Shown piece by piece: positions 1 to 9,990 of a DNA stretch of 64,000 nucleotides. A program made the translations under genes and the position numbers. Every line of letters starts with the position of its first letter. Position 1 is the stretch's first letter. Source of the DNA: Anaerolineae bacterium. GTDB lineage: Bacteria > Chloroflexota > Anaerolineae > Promineifilales > Promineifilaceae. The notes beneath the pieces were generated by a model that saw only the letters and a program-made list of their open reading frames with translations, ran no database searches and was not told where the DNA came from. The stretch is from contig JAUIAP010000027.1 of the NCBI GenBank assembly GCA_030425205.1, forward strand, positions 1 through 64,000, given 5' to 3'.

Positions 1-120
1 GTCTAATACCCGCCCGCTCTGCGGGGTCTGTAACTCTGAGCAAAATCCGTACCCGAAGGGGCAAAATTCCGTAATACTCCGTCCGCTTGCGGCGGAGATA
101 GGAATTTTGAGGATTTTGGT
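1..120. repeat. Imperfect palindromic repeat at the 5' edge of the ATPase gene
   Basis: Nested inverted arms are visible. CAAAATCC (41-48) and CAAAATTCC (62-70) are matched by GGAATTTTG (101-109) and GGATTTTG (111-118), around a GC hairpin centred on CCGTCCGC-TTGC-GGCGG (79-95). A second small hairpin, CCCGC-TCT-GCGGG, lies at 13-25. The downstream ATPase frame is open from position 40 but has no ATG, GTG or TTG before 184. The repeat therefore replaces or abuts the region where the start codon should be. The outer boundary may lie left of the window. Confidence 0.55.
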
Positions 121-183
121 TTTATTGACCGAAAACGAGAACTCGACTTTTTAGCACAACTCGAAACATACCCTGATGGGCAG

Positions 184-1539
184 ATGGTCTTGATGTACGG
201 ACGGCGACGTGTCGGAAAGACGGTTTTGTTGCGCCAATGGGCAGAACAGAGCGCACTTCGACATGTGTATTGGTCGGCCGAAAAAGAACCCCCCGCCTTA
301 CAACGCCGCAAATTCTTCGCCGCTTGCTTTGGCGAGAATGCGCCGTATACGCGATTTGAGACGTGGGCAGATTGTTTTGCCGCCGTCGCCAAGGCGTTAG
401 GACAAGAACGCACAATAGTCATTATCGACGAACTGCCTTACGCGGCCGAAGCGGATAGCGGCTTTTTGTCGGCGTTGCAACACGCTTGGGATCATCTGTT
501 CAAGCCACTTCCGCTCATTCTCGTCCTCTGTGGATCGCATGTCAATGTGATGGAACAGTTGATGAATCGACAAAACCCGCTCTACGGTCGCTTTCGACGG
601 CAGTGGCATTTGCAACCGCTCCCGTTTTGTGCGTTGCGTGAATTTGGGGAAGGGTGGTCGGCCGATGAGCGCGTTGCCATCTACGCAACGGTTGGGGGGA
701 TTCCTGCCTATCTCGAATGGCTCGATCCAGCCCTTTCATTTAGCGACAATTTGCGCGATGTTCTACTCGATTCAGGTAGTTTGTTTATTGCAGAACCAGA
801 GTTCTTGCTCTACGACGAGGTGCGTGAGCCGCGTAACTATCTGGCTACGCTCAAGGCGATTGGCAGTGGCGCACATACGTTGGCAGACATTCAGCGCGAA
901 ACGATGCTTGCCAAGCCACATCTCACCTCTTATCTAGCGCGACTGCAAGAGTTATACATGGTCGAGCGGCGCGTTCCCGCAACGGTGCGTCCCCAACACC
1001 GCCATCGTTCGCGTCGGGGTCGCTACCATCTGTCAGATGCGTATTTTCGTTTCTACTTTCGCTTTATCGCCCCACGCGCCGCCGACATCGCCTACAGACC
1101 AGAGCGTGTGTTGCCAACCATTCGCCAACAGTTACGGGCATTTATCGATGTCTCAGCGTGGGAAGAATTGTCGCGGCAGTGGGTCGATTGGGCGGCCGAT
1201 GCAAAGTTACTCGACTGGTTTCCAGAAAGTATTGGCTCATTTTGGGATCGCTCGGTGCAGGTCGATGTGGTAGCTGTTAGTTGGACAGATAAGCGGTTAT
1301 TGCTCGGCGAATCGAAATGGCAACCCCAAGCGGTCAGTCGCAAAGTGGTACACGAATTGGTGGAGAAAAAAACACCCAAATTACTGCGCTCTATCGACAA
1401 AGCGGAACAATGGCAGGTGCAACACGCTTGTTTCGGACGCGGTGGATTCACCGATGCGGCGCAACAATACGCCAGACAAAACCAAGTTGAACTGGTCGAT
1501 TTACACCGTCTTGATCGAGAGTTAGGATCGCTTTGTTAG
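184..1539 (+). CDS. AAA ATPase with C-terminal DUF234 nuclease-like domain, 5' end damaged
   Basis: This is an archaeal-type AAA ATPase. Walker A GRRRVGKT lies at about residues 7-14 and a Walker B-like stretch ending IIDEL near residue 83. A winged-helix region lies in the middle. The C-terminus has a restriction-nuclease-like core (VDVVAV near 360, then E-x-K in GESKW near 375), as in DUF234 proteins. Family members normally begin about 20 residues before the P-loop with a phrase like FIDRKREL. That phrase is encoded in frame at 121-144, but no standard start codon lies upstream in the open frame (40-183). The first ATG, at 184, has no ribosome-binding site. The gene is probably a 5'-truncated remnant; a shortened but active protein is the alternative. 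Its stop overlaps the stop of the convergent kinase gene by 4 bases. Confidence 0.7.
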   Translation: MVLMYGRRRVGKTVLLRQWAEQSALRHVYWSAEKEPPALQRRKFFAACFGENAPYTRFETWADCFAAVAKALGQERTIVIIDELPYAAEADSGFLSALQHAWDHLFKPLPLILVLCGSHVNVMEQLMNRQNPLYGRFRRQWHLQPLPFCALREFGEGWSADERVAIYATVGGIPAYLEWLDPALSFSDNLRDVLLDSGSLFIAEPEFLLYDEVREPRNYLATLKAIGSGAHTLADIQRETMLAKPHLTSYLARLQELYMVERRVPATVRPQHRHRSRRGRYHLSDAYFRFYFRFIAPRAADIAYRPERVLPTIRQQLRAFIDVSAWEELSRQWVDWAADAKLLDWFPESIGSFWDRSVQVDVVAVSWTDKRLLLGESKWQPQAVSRKVVHELVEKKTPKLLRSIDKAEQWQVQHACFGRGGFTDAAQQYARQNQVELVDLHRLDRELGSLC

Positions 1540-2600
1540 GGTGACTTAGCCAATGGCAAAGTAAGCGTGAACGTACTGCCTTTGTCGAGACCGTCACTTT
1601 CGGCCGATAACTCCCCGCCCATCCCCCAAGCCAAATGTCGTGCAATCGTCAACCCGATCCCGCTGCCGCCGCTTTGCCGCGAACGGGAACGGTCGGCACG
1701 ATAGAAGCGTTCAAAGATGTAGGGGAGATCATCGGCCGAAATTCCCACCCCCGTATCAATCACCTGCACCTGTGCCATTTTGCCAACGGGCTTTAGCTCC
1801 ACCCGAATTGTTTCACCCGCTGAGGTGTAGCGAATGGCGTTGGCGATCAGGTTGGTCAGCAGCTGCGCCGTGCGGTCGCTGTCGGCGTGGACGGTCATCG
1901 GTGGGTCAGCTTCATCCACTTCGAGCGCAACCCCCTTCTCTTCTGCTTGCATTTGCAGATGCAAGATAACGCGCTGGACAACCCCACACAGCACAAAATC
2001 CTGAAAGTCGAGCTGGATCGCGCCCGCTTCAACGCGGGAGAGGTTTTGGATGTCGTTGACGAGACGGGATAATCGGCCGATTTCCCGCCCCATCATCCCA
2101 AACGTCGTAGCATCGGCCGCAAACACCCCATCTTCCAACCCTTCCACCACCCCACGTAATCCAGATAGCGGTGTTTTCAACTCATGCGCGACGTTGCCAA
2201 TCATCGCCACGCGCTGCTGCTCAACCTGTTGTAACGTTCCCGCCATCTGATTGAAGTTGGTCGCCAACTGCTGCATCGCCTCGCCGCTTTGTGTTGGAAA
2301 GGGAACGCGCTCGTCATAGCGACCATCGGCGATGCGCTGGCTACTTGCTGCTAGCATCCGCAGCGGAACGACCAGCGTGCGCCAAAGCAACCAACTGGCG
2401 GCCGCGCCCGCGATGAGCGAGCCAACTGCTGCAATCCCAACAGAGAGGAGGATGGCGTTGCTGAGATTCGGCCGAAATTCAGCCGGCGCACTCCCCAAAA
2501 TAATCAGCCGCATCGTTACCACCATCGCGCCAACACCGATCAAGACGACGAGCAGTTGAATCCCAATCAGTCGATAACGTAAACGTTGAAACCACTTCAT
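1536..2600 (-). CDS. Membrane sensor histidine kinase (HAMP-HisKA-HATPase)
   Basis: A 354-aa inner-membrane sensor kinase. Two transmembrane helices (about 10-35 and 47-73) enclose a very short extracytoplasmic loop. HAMP follows (about 70-125), then HisKA with phosphoacceptor His139 in HELKTPLSG, and an HATPase domain with N box (NLIANAIRYT), G1 (DTGVGIS) and G2 (GSGIGL). The start ATG overlaps the stop of the upstream response regulator by four bases (ATGA), so the two are translationally coupled and form a pair. With so small an external loop, it probably senses within the membrane or through a partner. The stimulus is unknown. Confidence 0.93.
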   Translation of the reverse strand: MKWFQRLRYRLIGIQLLVVLIGVGAMVVTMRLIILGSAPAEFRPNLSNAILLSVGIAAVGSLIAGAAASWLLWRTLVVPLRMLAASSQRIADGRYDERVPFPTQSGEAMQQLATNFNQMAGTLQQVEQQRVAMIGNVAHELKTPLSGLRGVVEGLEDGVFAADATTFGMMGREIGRLSRLVNDIQNLSRVEAGAIQLDFQDFVLCGVVQRVILHLQMQAEEKGVALEVDEADPPMTVHADSDRTAQLLTNLIANAIRYTSAGETIRVELKPVGKMAQVQVIDTGVGISADDLPYIFERFYRADRSRSRQSGGSGIGLTIARHLAWGMGGELSAESDGLDKGSTFTLTLPLAKSP

Positions 2601-3280
2601 GCGACATCCTTAAATTTATACCCGACTCCGCGCACCGTCGCGATAATCGCGTGTCCCGTTGCCTCCTCGACTTTACGCCGCACTTGCCCGACATAGACAT
2701 CGACGACGCGATCATTCCCTGCATAGGTCGTTCCCCAGACCAGATCGAGCAACTGTTGGCGAGTTAAAACCTGCCCTGCGTGCCGCGCAAATGCGAGTAG
2801 AACGTTGAATTCGGTCGTTGTCATTTCCATCTGACCATCGGTTGTCCAAACTTCATGGGCAGTGACATCAATCGTTAGGCTGGGGAAGTTGAGCTTTTCT
2901 TGTGGGGCATTTTGTTTGCGCTGACGACGCAGAACCGCCTCAACCCGCGCCACCAGTTCACGCGGCGAAAATGGTTTGGCGATGTAATCATCTGCGCCCA
3001 ATTTTAATCCGTGAATACGATCTTCCTCTTCGCCCCGCGCCGTCAGCATGATGATGTAGACATCCGACTCAAGCCGCAACTGCTCCGCGACCTCAAAGCC
3101 ACGCATACTGGGCAGATTAATATCGAGAACAACAAGATCAGGTTTGGTATCGAGTGCAAGCGTCAGCCCGATCAGCCCATCATCGGCGCAGGTGACGCGA
3201 TACCCCGCTGCTTGCAGGTAGTTGCGAATAACAATTTGAATGCTTTCGTCGTCTTCCACGACAAGAATGTGTCCTTTCAT
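2597..3280 (-). CDS. OmpR/PhoB-family response regulator
   Basis: A 228-aa DNA-binding response regulator. The receiver domain has the acidic pair E9/D10/D11, phosphoacceptor Asp53 (VLDINLP) and Lys102 (AKPF). A winged-helix Trans_reg_C domain follows, ending VRGVGYKF. The chosen start, MKGHILVVEDD at 3280, begins right at the receiver's first strand; the frame extends 42 codons further upstream but that stretch resembles no domain. It overlaps the downstream sensor kinase gene by four bases, its likely partner. The target genes are unknown; it is divergent from the NarL-type regulator at 3384. Confidence 0.92.
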   Translation of the reverse strand: MKGHILVVEDDESIQIVIRNYLQAAGYRVTCADDGLIGLTLALDTKPDLVVLDINLPSMRGFEVAEQLRLESDVYIIMLTARGEEEDRIHGLKLGADDYIAKPFSPRELVARVEAVLRRQRKQNAPQEKLNFPSLTIDVTAHEVWTTDGQMEMTTTEFNVLLAFARHAGQVLTRQQLLDLVWGTTYAGNDRVVDVYVGQVRRKVEEATGHAIIATVRGVGYKFKDVA

Positions 3281-3383
3281 TGGAGTTAGTATAAACGCAT
3301 TCGGCCGCTCTTTTGTAATGACTGTGTAACGATAATTGAGGTTTTGCGTGACATGGTTCGGCCGATCCGTTACTTTTCTTACC

Positions 3384-4016
3384 ATGCTCAACACAAAAAT
3401 TCGCATCCTGATTGCAGACGATCACGTCGTCGTGCGGCGCGGTCTTGCGCTTGTGTTGCAACAAGAGCCAGATTTTGAAGTCGTCGGTGAGGCGAAAAAT
3501 GGGCAAGACGCATACAACCAAATCTTTGACAGTGTGCCACATGTCGTTCTGCTTGACTACAAAATGCCTGTTTGGGATGGCTTTGTCGCCGCCCAGCACA
3601 TTCGCCGCGACATGGCCTCAGCCAAAGTGCTGCTTATCACAGGAATGCCGCTCACCGACGAGATGTTTGCCCAACTCGACGACGTGCATGGATTTGTTCT
3701 CAAGGAGATTTCACCCGCCAATCTCGCCCATGCGATCCGTGCCATCGTCAGCGGTCAGCGTTACTTTGGTCCCCTTGTCACCCAAGCATTGTTGCGAAGA
3801 AGACAAACGGTTGAAGTGCACCCCCCCAAACTGTCGTCGCGCGAGCTAGAAGTTTTGCGTCTCATGGCGACCCCAGCGACGTATCGGGAAATCGCTGCCC
3901 AACTGATCATTGCAGAATCGACAGTTCAAACCTATGTGCGGCGGATACTAAAAAAGCTCGAACAGTCAAAGAGAACACAAGCGGTACTCAAAGCGATGGA
4001 GTATGGACTTTTGTGA
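3384..4016 (+). CDS. NarL/FixJ-family response regulator
   Basis: 210 aa. The receiver domain has Asp12/Asp13, phosphoacceptor Asp58 (LLDYKMP) and Lys107, followed by a LuxR-type helix-turn-helix (about 145-205, LSSRELEVLRLM...STVQTYVRRIL). The start at MLNTKIRILIADDH fits the family; an earlier in-frame ATG at 3336 would add 16 residues with no counterpart. No kinase is adjacent on this strand, so its partner is elsewhere or is the divergent kinase. It lies just upstream of the sulfur operon and could regulate it, which is only positional inference. Confidence 0.9.
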   Translation: MLNTKIRILIADDHVVVRRGLALVLQQEPDFEVVGEAKNGQDAYNQIFDSVPHVVLLDYKMPVWDGFVAAQHIRRDMASAKVLLITGMPLTDEMFAQLDDVHGFVLKEISPANLAHAIRAIVSGQRYFGPLVTQALLRRRQTVEVHPPKLSSRELEVLRLMATPATYREIAAQLIIAESTVQTYVRRILKKLEQSKRTQAVLKAMEYGLL

Positions 4017-4160
4017 GAGGTTGTCCATAAAAGTAATGACAAGACATCGCTGTTCGGCCGCTAAAAACCGTCTTTTTTATGGATAAACAACGTTGTCACA
4101 TTTCGGTAAGATAGATACTGTGGACAATTTTATTGACACACCACCCACCAAGGAAGGAAA
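4017..4160 (+). promoter_or_regulatory. Intergenic leader upstream of the sulfur operon
   Basis: After the regulator's stop, GTTGTCCATAAAA (4020-4032) is answered by an imperfect copy on the other strand near 4073-4092 (TTTTTTATGGATAAACAAC). This could form a long AT-rich hairpin that acts as a terminator or operator. The putative ribosome-binding site AAGGAAGG lies just before the ATG at 4161. The operon promoter must lie here, but I do not assign -35/-10 boxes. Confidence 0.35.
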
Positions 4161-5855
<1,695 letters not shown>

Positions 5856-5866
5856 GGGGGACGATC

Positions 5867-8833
5867 ATGAGCAATCAAAAATCACTTGGTAACTTTTTGA
5901 AAACAATGCTTCGCATGGGTGCGCCAGAAGAGACGCGCCCAGAGCCAACGGGTATCACCAACGTCGGCGGGACAGATTTGCCGCAATTTGCCAAAGTCAA
6001 CGCGCTGCCTGTGCGTCAACTCGATGGCACATTGACCAACTATCCCCCCGTCGAGCAGTGGGATGATTGGGTTGAGTACGATGGCAAAAGCTGGCCGCAG
6101 AGAGTGGCACGCCGCTACATGCTTGTCCCGACCGTCTGCTTCAACTGTGAAAGCGCATGTGGCTTGCTGGCCTACATCGACAAGACGACGCTGGAAATCA
6201 AGAAGTTTGAGGGCAACCCCAAGCACCCCGGCAGCCGTGGGCGCAACTGTGCGAAAGGCCCCGCCACGCACAACCAAATTTACGACCCCGAACGTATCCT
6301 CCATCCATTAAAACGAGTTGGGGAACGCGGCGAAGGGAAGTGGAAACGCATTACGTGGGAAGAGGCGTTGAGCGAGATTTCAGCGAAGATGCGTGCTAGT
6401 CGAGAGAAACGCAAAGATGGGATCATGTATCACGTCGGCCGACCGGGAGAAGACGGTTACACCAACCGCGCCATCAGCGCATGGGGCGTAGACGGTCACA
6501 ACAGCCACACCAACATCTGTTCAGCCGGCGCACGGGCGGGCTACTTCATGTGGGCGGGGTTTGATCGCCCCTCCCCCGACTACGCCAACGCCCGCGTCAT
6601 TCTGCTGATTTCCAGCCATCTCGAAACAGGCCACTACTTCAACCCGCACGCCCAACGTATTATCGAAGGCAAAATGGACGGCGCGAAGATCATCACGCTC
6701 GACCCGCGCCTCTCCAATACCGCCAGCATGAGCGACGTGTGGCTTCCCACATGGCCGGGCAGTGAGCAAACTTTCCTTTTGGCAATTGCCAACTATCTGA
6801 TCCAAAACGGCCTGTACAACAAAGCGTTTGTGCGCCGCTGGGTCAATTGGGAAGCGACACTCTTGGCGATTGCGGATTTACGATTGACGATTGACGATGC
6901 CACACTCCGTGACGAGATCGTAAATCGTAAATCTGAAATCGTAAATGGAACAGCCGACTTCGACCTTTTCCATCGCGTTCTCGCCTCGCTTTATGCTGAC
7001 TTCACGTTTGAGCGTGCGGCCGAAGAGTGTCAAGTTCCGATTGAGCGTATCGCAGAGGCGGCGCGGTATATCGGTGAATGCGGCGACAAGCTGGCCGCGC
7101 ACACATGGCGCAGTGCCAGCATCGGGAACTTGGGCGGCTGGCAGGTGTCGCGCTGTTTGTACTTCTTGAATGTATTGACGGGCAGCGTCGGAACGAAGGG
7201 CGGCACGAACGCCAATAGCTGGAGCAAATTTGTCCCGAAGCCGTTCAAAACGCCACCCGCCAACGACGCATGGAACGAACTGCACCTGCCGCACGAATGG
7301 CCGTTTGCGTTCTACGAGATGAGCTTTTTGCTGCCGCACTTTTTGGAAGAGGGGCGCGGCGATGTGGATGTCTACTTTACCCGCGTCTACAACCCAATGT
7401 GGATCAATCCCGATGGGTTTATGTGGCTCAAGGCGTTGAAGGATGAGGAGAAGATCAAATGTCACGTTGCGCTCACGCCGACGTGGAACGAGTCGGCGTG
7501 GTTTGCCGATTATGTGTTGCCGATGGGTCATGCGGGGGAACGGCATGACTTAATGAGCCAAGAGACGCATAGCGGACAGTGGATTGCGTTCCGTCAGCCT
7601 GTGCGTCGTGTGGCGATGGAGAAACTCGGTCACAAAATCACACACACCTATGAAGCGAATCCCGGTGAGGTGTGGGAGGAAAATGAGTGGTGGATTGAGC
7701 TTTCGGTGCGGATGGATCCCGATGGAAAGTTGGGAATTCGTCAGTGGTTTGAAAGTCCCTATCGTAAAGGCGAGATCGTTACCGTTTCTGAATACTATCA
7801 GTGGATTTTTGAGAACAGCGTGCCGGGTTTACCAGAGGCGGCGGCAAAAGAGGGGCTGACCCCGCTTGAGTACATGCGGAAGTATGCGGCGTTTGAGGTG
7901 GTGGCGAATAACTACGTGCCTTATGAAAAATCGGCCGAAAACGGCATCTACATTGATGGCGAACAAAGGGCAGGTTTCAAAACCCCCAGCAAAAAGCTCG
8001 AATTTTTTAGCCCGACCCTCCACGATTGGGGCTGGACAGAGCGTGAATATACGATTCCGTATCCACTGAAAAGCCACGTTCACCCCGACAACATCGACAT
8101 CGGCAAGGGCGAGATGCTATTACTGCCCAACTTCCGTTTGCCGACGCTGATCCACACGCGCAGTGCGAATGCGAAATGGCTGTACGAAATTTCGCACAAA
8201 AACCCCGTTTGGATGAATCCGATTGACGCAAATCGCTTAGGGCTGCGTTCTGGTGAACTGGTGCGGGTTGAGACAGAGATCGGCTACTTCATCGACAAGG
8301 TTTGGGTCACGGAAGGGATCAAGCCCGGCATTATTGCGATGAGTCATCACTTGGGACGCTGGCGGTTACAGGATGATCAAGGAATTGGCGCGGGAATGTC
8401 GAGTAAGGTCGAGTTGCATCAAGATGGAAAAGAGCATCGGCTGAACATTTTGGAAGGCGGACGCGCATGGAAGACGTTTGACCCCGACACAAGCCGCGTT
8501 TGGTGGAAGGATGTCGGCGTACATCAAAATTTGACCCATGCGGTGCATCCAGACCCGGTCAGCGGGCATCATTGCTGGTTGCAAAAGGCGGTCAACGTCC
8601 GCAAGGCTGCGCCGAATGAGAAGCACGGCGATGTGTGGGTTGATACCGAAAAGTCGATGCAGGTCTATCGGGAGTGGGTGGCACTGTCGCGTAGCGCGGT
8701 TGACCACAGCCCGAACAATGAGCGTCGGCCGTACTGGTTGAAGCGACCGCTCAAGCCTATGCGCGAGGCATACACGTTGCCGCAGGAGCCTTTCGGCCGA
8801 AACACCGAACGGAAATCCATCCCCGCCGATTAG
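5867..8833 (+). CDS. Molybdopterin oxidoreductase catalytic subunit, SoeA-like
   Basis: 988 aa, DMSO-reductase superfamily. The N-terminal Fe4S4 ligands are C91, C94, C98 and C128; C218 in TNICSAGA is the likely molybdenum ligand. The C-terminal cap domain begins near residue 740. There is no twin-arginine signal, so the enzyme should sit in the cytoplasm. That fits SoeABC (sulfite to sulfate, quinone-linked) better than the exported PsrA/PhsA enzymes. It follows the fused FeS/anchor gene by 11 bp with GGGGGA as ribosome-binding site. A 24-codon palindromic DNA insert (6875-6946) interrupts a region where homologues are normally compact, without breaking the frame. Substrate assignment is inference from the neighbours. 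Confidence 0.85.
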   Translation: MSNQKSLGNFLKTMLRMGAPEETRPEPTGITNVGGTDLPQFAKVNALPVRQLDGTLTNYPPVEQWDDWVEYDGKSWPQRVARRYMLVPTVCFNCESACGLLAYIDKTTLEIKKFEGNPKHPGSRGRNCAKGPATHNQIYDPERILHPLKRVGERGEGKWKRITWEEALSEISAKMRASREKRKDGIMYHVGRPGEDGYTNRAISAWGVDGHNSHTNICSAGARAGYFMWAGFDRPSPDYANARVILLISSHLETGHYFNPHAQRIIEGKMDGAKIITLDPRLSNTASMSDVWLPTWPGSEQTFLLAIANYLIQNGLYNKAFVRRWVNWEATLLAIADLRLTIDDATLRDEIVNRKSEIVNGTADFDLFHRVLASLYADFTFERAAEECQVPIERIAEAARYIGECGDKLAAHTWRSASIGNLGGWQVSRCLYFLNVLTGSVGTKGGTNANSWSKFVPKPFKTPPANDAWNELHLPHEWPFAFYEMSFLLPHFLEEGRGDVDVYFTRVYNPMWINPDGFMWLKALKDEEKIKCHVALTPTWNESAWFADYVLPMGHAGERHDLMSQETHSGQWIAFRQPVRRVAMEKLGHKITHTYEANPGEVWEENEWWIELSVRMDPDGKLGIRQWFESPYRKGEIVTVSEYYQWIFENSVPGLPEAAAKEGLTPLEYMRKYAAFEVVANNYVPYEKSAENGIYIDGEQRAGFKTPSKKLEFFSPTLHDWGWTEREYTIPYPLKSHVHPDNIDIGKGEMLLLPNFRLPTLIHTRSANAKWLYEISHKNPVWMNPIDANRLGLRSGELVRVETEIGYFIDKVWVTEGIKPGIIAMSHHLGRWRLQDDQGIGAGMSSKVELHQDGKEHRLNILEGGRAWKTFDPDTSRVWWKDVGVHQNLTHAVHPDPVSGHHCWLQKAVNVRKAAPNEKHGDVWVDTEKSMQVYREWVALSRSAVDHSPNNERRPYWLKRPLKPMREAYTLPQEPFGRNTERKSIPAD
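6875..6946. repeat. In-frame palindromic repeat insert inside the molybdopterin gene
   Basis: The left arm GATTTACGATTGACGATT (from 6875) is answered by an inverted arm rich in ATCGTAAAT (6916-6946: three copies of the unit TCGTAAAT or TCTGAAAT). The element is 72 bp, exactly 24 codons, and adds a charged stretch beginning DLRLTIDD and ending SEIVN. A relative of the left arm occurs outside genes at 62566-62590. The length and arms suggest insertion of a palindromic element that happened to keep the frame. Confidence 0.55.
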
Positions 8834-8843
8834 GAGAAGCATC

Positions 8844-8923
8844 ATGAAGGAAAAACGATTGCCAAAGTCGTCATCTCTAGCTGGTTGATTACGATTTTTG
8901 CGCTGGCGATTTTACTTGGATAA
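8844..8923 (+). pseudogene. Possible one-helix membrane microprotein, apparently frameshifted
   Basis: Between the molybdopterin gene and the DUF1641 gene there is an AGGAG site and ATG (8844), but this frame stops after 14 codons. One frame over, the DNA encodes TIAKVVISSWLITIFALAIL and ends at TAA 8921-8923, a clean single transmembrane helix. If the run of five A (8851-8855) had six, one continuous 26-residue protein would result. A single-base deletion, slippage on the A run, or a sequencing error would explain it. The operon position suggests a small membrane subunit of the complex. Confidence 0.4.
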
Positions 8924-8933
8924 GGAGCAGTAA

Positions 8934-9941
8934 ATGAATGGAACAAATGGATGGCAAAGCACAGACGCGGGTCTTGCCTTGCAGCAACAACTCAATGACC
9001 AGCACACGTTGATGGCGATGACGCGCATCTTGCAAAAGATCGAGCAGCTTGAAGAAAGCGTCAATGCCCTCGCACAGGCTCCCGCGATGGTGGCGATGGT
9101 CACAGATATGGCGGATGAGGCTGTTGGTGGGGCGGCCGAGCGCGGCATCGACATCGAAACACGGCTCAAAGCGGGGCTGCAAATGGCTGAAAAGCTAACC
9201 GCGCCCGCAACGATGGCAAAGTTTGACCAACTGCTCGACCTAGCAGACCAAGCCCCCCATCTTGCTGCTATGGTTGGTGACATGGCTGATGAAGCGATTG
9301 GCAAGGCGGCAGCGCGGGGTGTGGATGTTGAATCCCGTCTCAAAGCTGGCCTGACGATGGCTGAAAAGCTGACTGCGCCAGAGACGATGGCGAAGTTTGA
9401 TCAACTGCTCGAACTGGCAGACCAACTCCCGCATCTCGCCGCAATGGTCGGTGACATGGCGGATGAGGCGATTGGTAAAGCTGCAATGCGTGGCGTTGAT
9501 GTCGAACAGCGGCTTAAAGCTGGTGTGGGCATGTTAGAAAAGCTGACCGAGCCAAAGATGATGGCACAACTCGAACAACTAATGATGTTCGGTGAGCAAG
9601 CGCCTGGTTTGGTGGCGATGGTCGGCGATATGGCAGATGAGGCGATTGGCAAGATGCACGCCAATGGCATCGACATTAATGAACGTGTACAGATTGGCCT
9701 CACGGCGGCCGAGCGGCTGACCTCACCCGAAATGGCAGACGCATTGCCGTTGCTGACCGATCCCAACTTGATCAACGTATTGGGCATGACGGGCGAGGCA
9801 CTAAAAGAGGGCATGGCAATGCCTGAGCGCAAGGTCGGCATTTTTGGCCTGTTGCGTGAGTTGAACGACCCCGATATGCAGCGCGGATTGAGTTTGCTGT
9901 TGAATTTTGGGAAGGCTTTCGGCCGAAAACTACAAAACTAA
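8934..9941 (+). CDS. DUF1641 protein with four tandem 58-residue repeats
   Basis: 335 aa, cytoplasmic and helical. A unit of about 58 residues beginning M-V-x-D-M-A-D-E-A is repeated from residues 55, 113, 171 and 229; the second and third copies are nearly identical and the fourth diverges. The C-terminus (about 295-335, GIFGLLRELNDPDMQRGLSLL) matches the DUF1641 signature. DUF1641 genes often sit beside FAD oxidoreductases of the sulfide:quinone type and molybdenum enzymes, as here. The function is unknown; a scaffold or quinone-enzyme partner role is a guess. The start is preceded by GGAGCAGTAA, a good ribosome-binding site. Confidence 0.8.
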   Translation: MNGTNGWQSTDAGLALQQQLNDQHTLMAMTRILQKIEQLEESVNALAQAPAMVAMVTDMADEAVGGAAERGIDIETRLKAGLQMAEKLTAPATMAKFDQLLDLADQAPHLAAMVGDMADEAIGKAAARGVDVESRLKAGLTMAEKLTAPETMAKFDQLLELADQLPHLAAMVGDMADEAIGKAAMRGVDVEQRLKAGVGMLEKLTEPKMMAQLEQLMMFGEQAPGLVAMVGDMADEAIGKMHANGIDINERVQIGLTAAERLTSPEMADALPLLTDPNLINVLGMTGEALKEGMAMPERKVGIFGLLRELNDPDMQRGLSLLLNFGKAFGRKLQN

Positions 9942-9990
9942 GCATCAGCTATCAGCACCCTGATAGCTCTACGAAGAAGGAGTTCTAAAC

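Noticed and set aside
9000..9700. The tandem 174-bp repeats read as a DNA-level satellite
   Set aside because: They are in frame within a coding gene with a recognisable DUF1641 end and are better explained as protein repeats.
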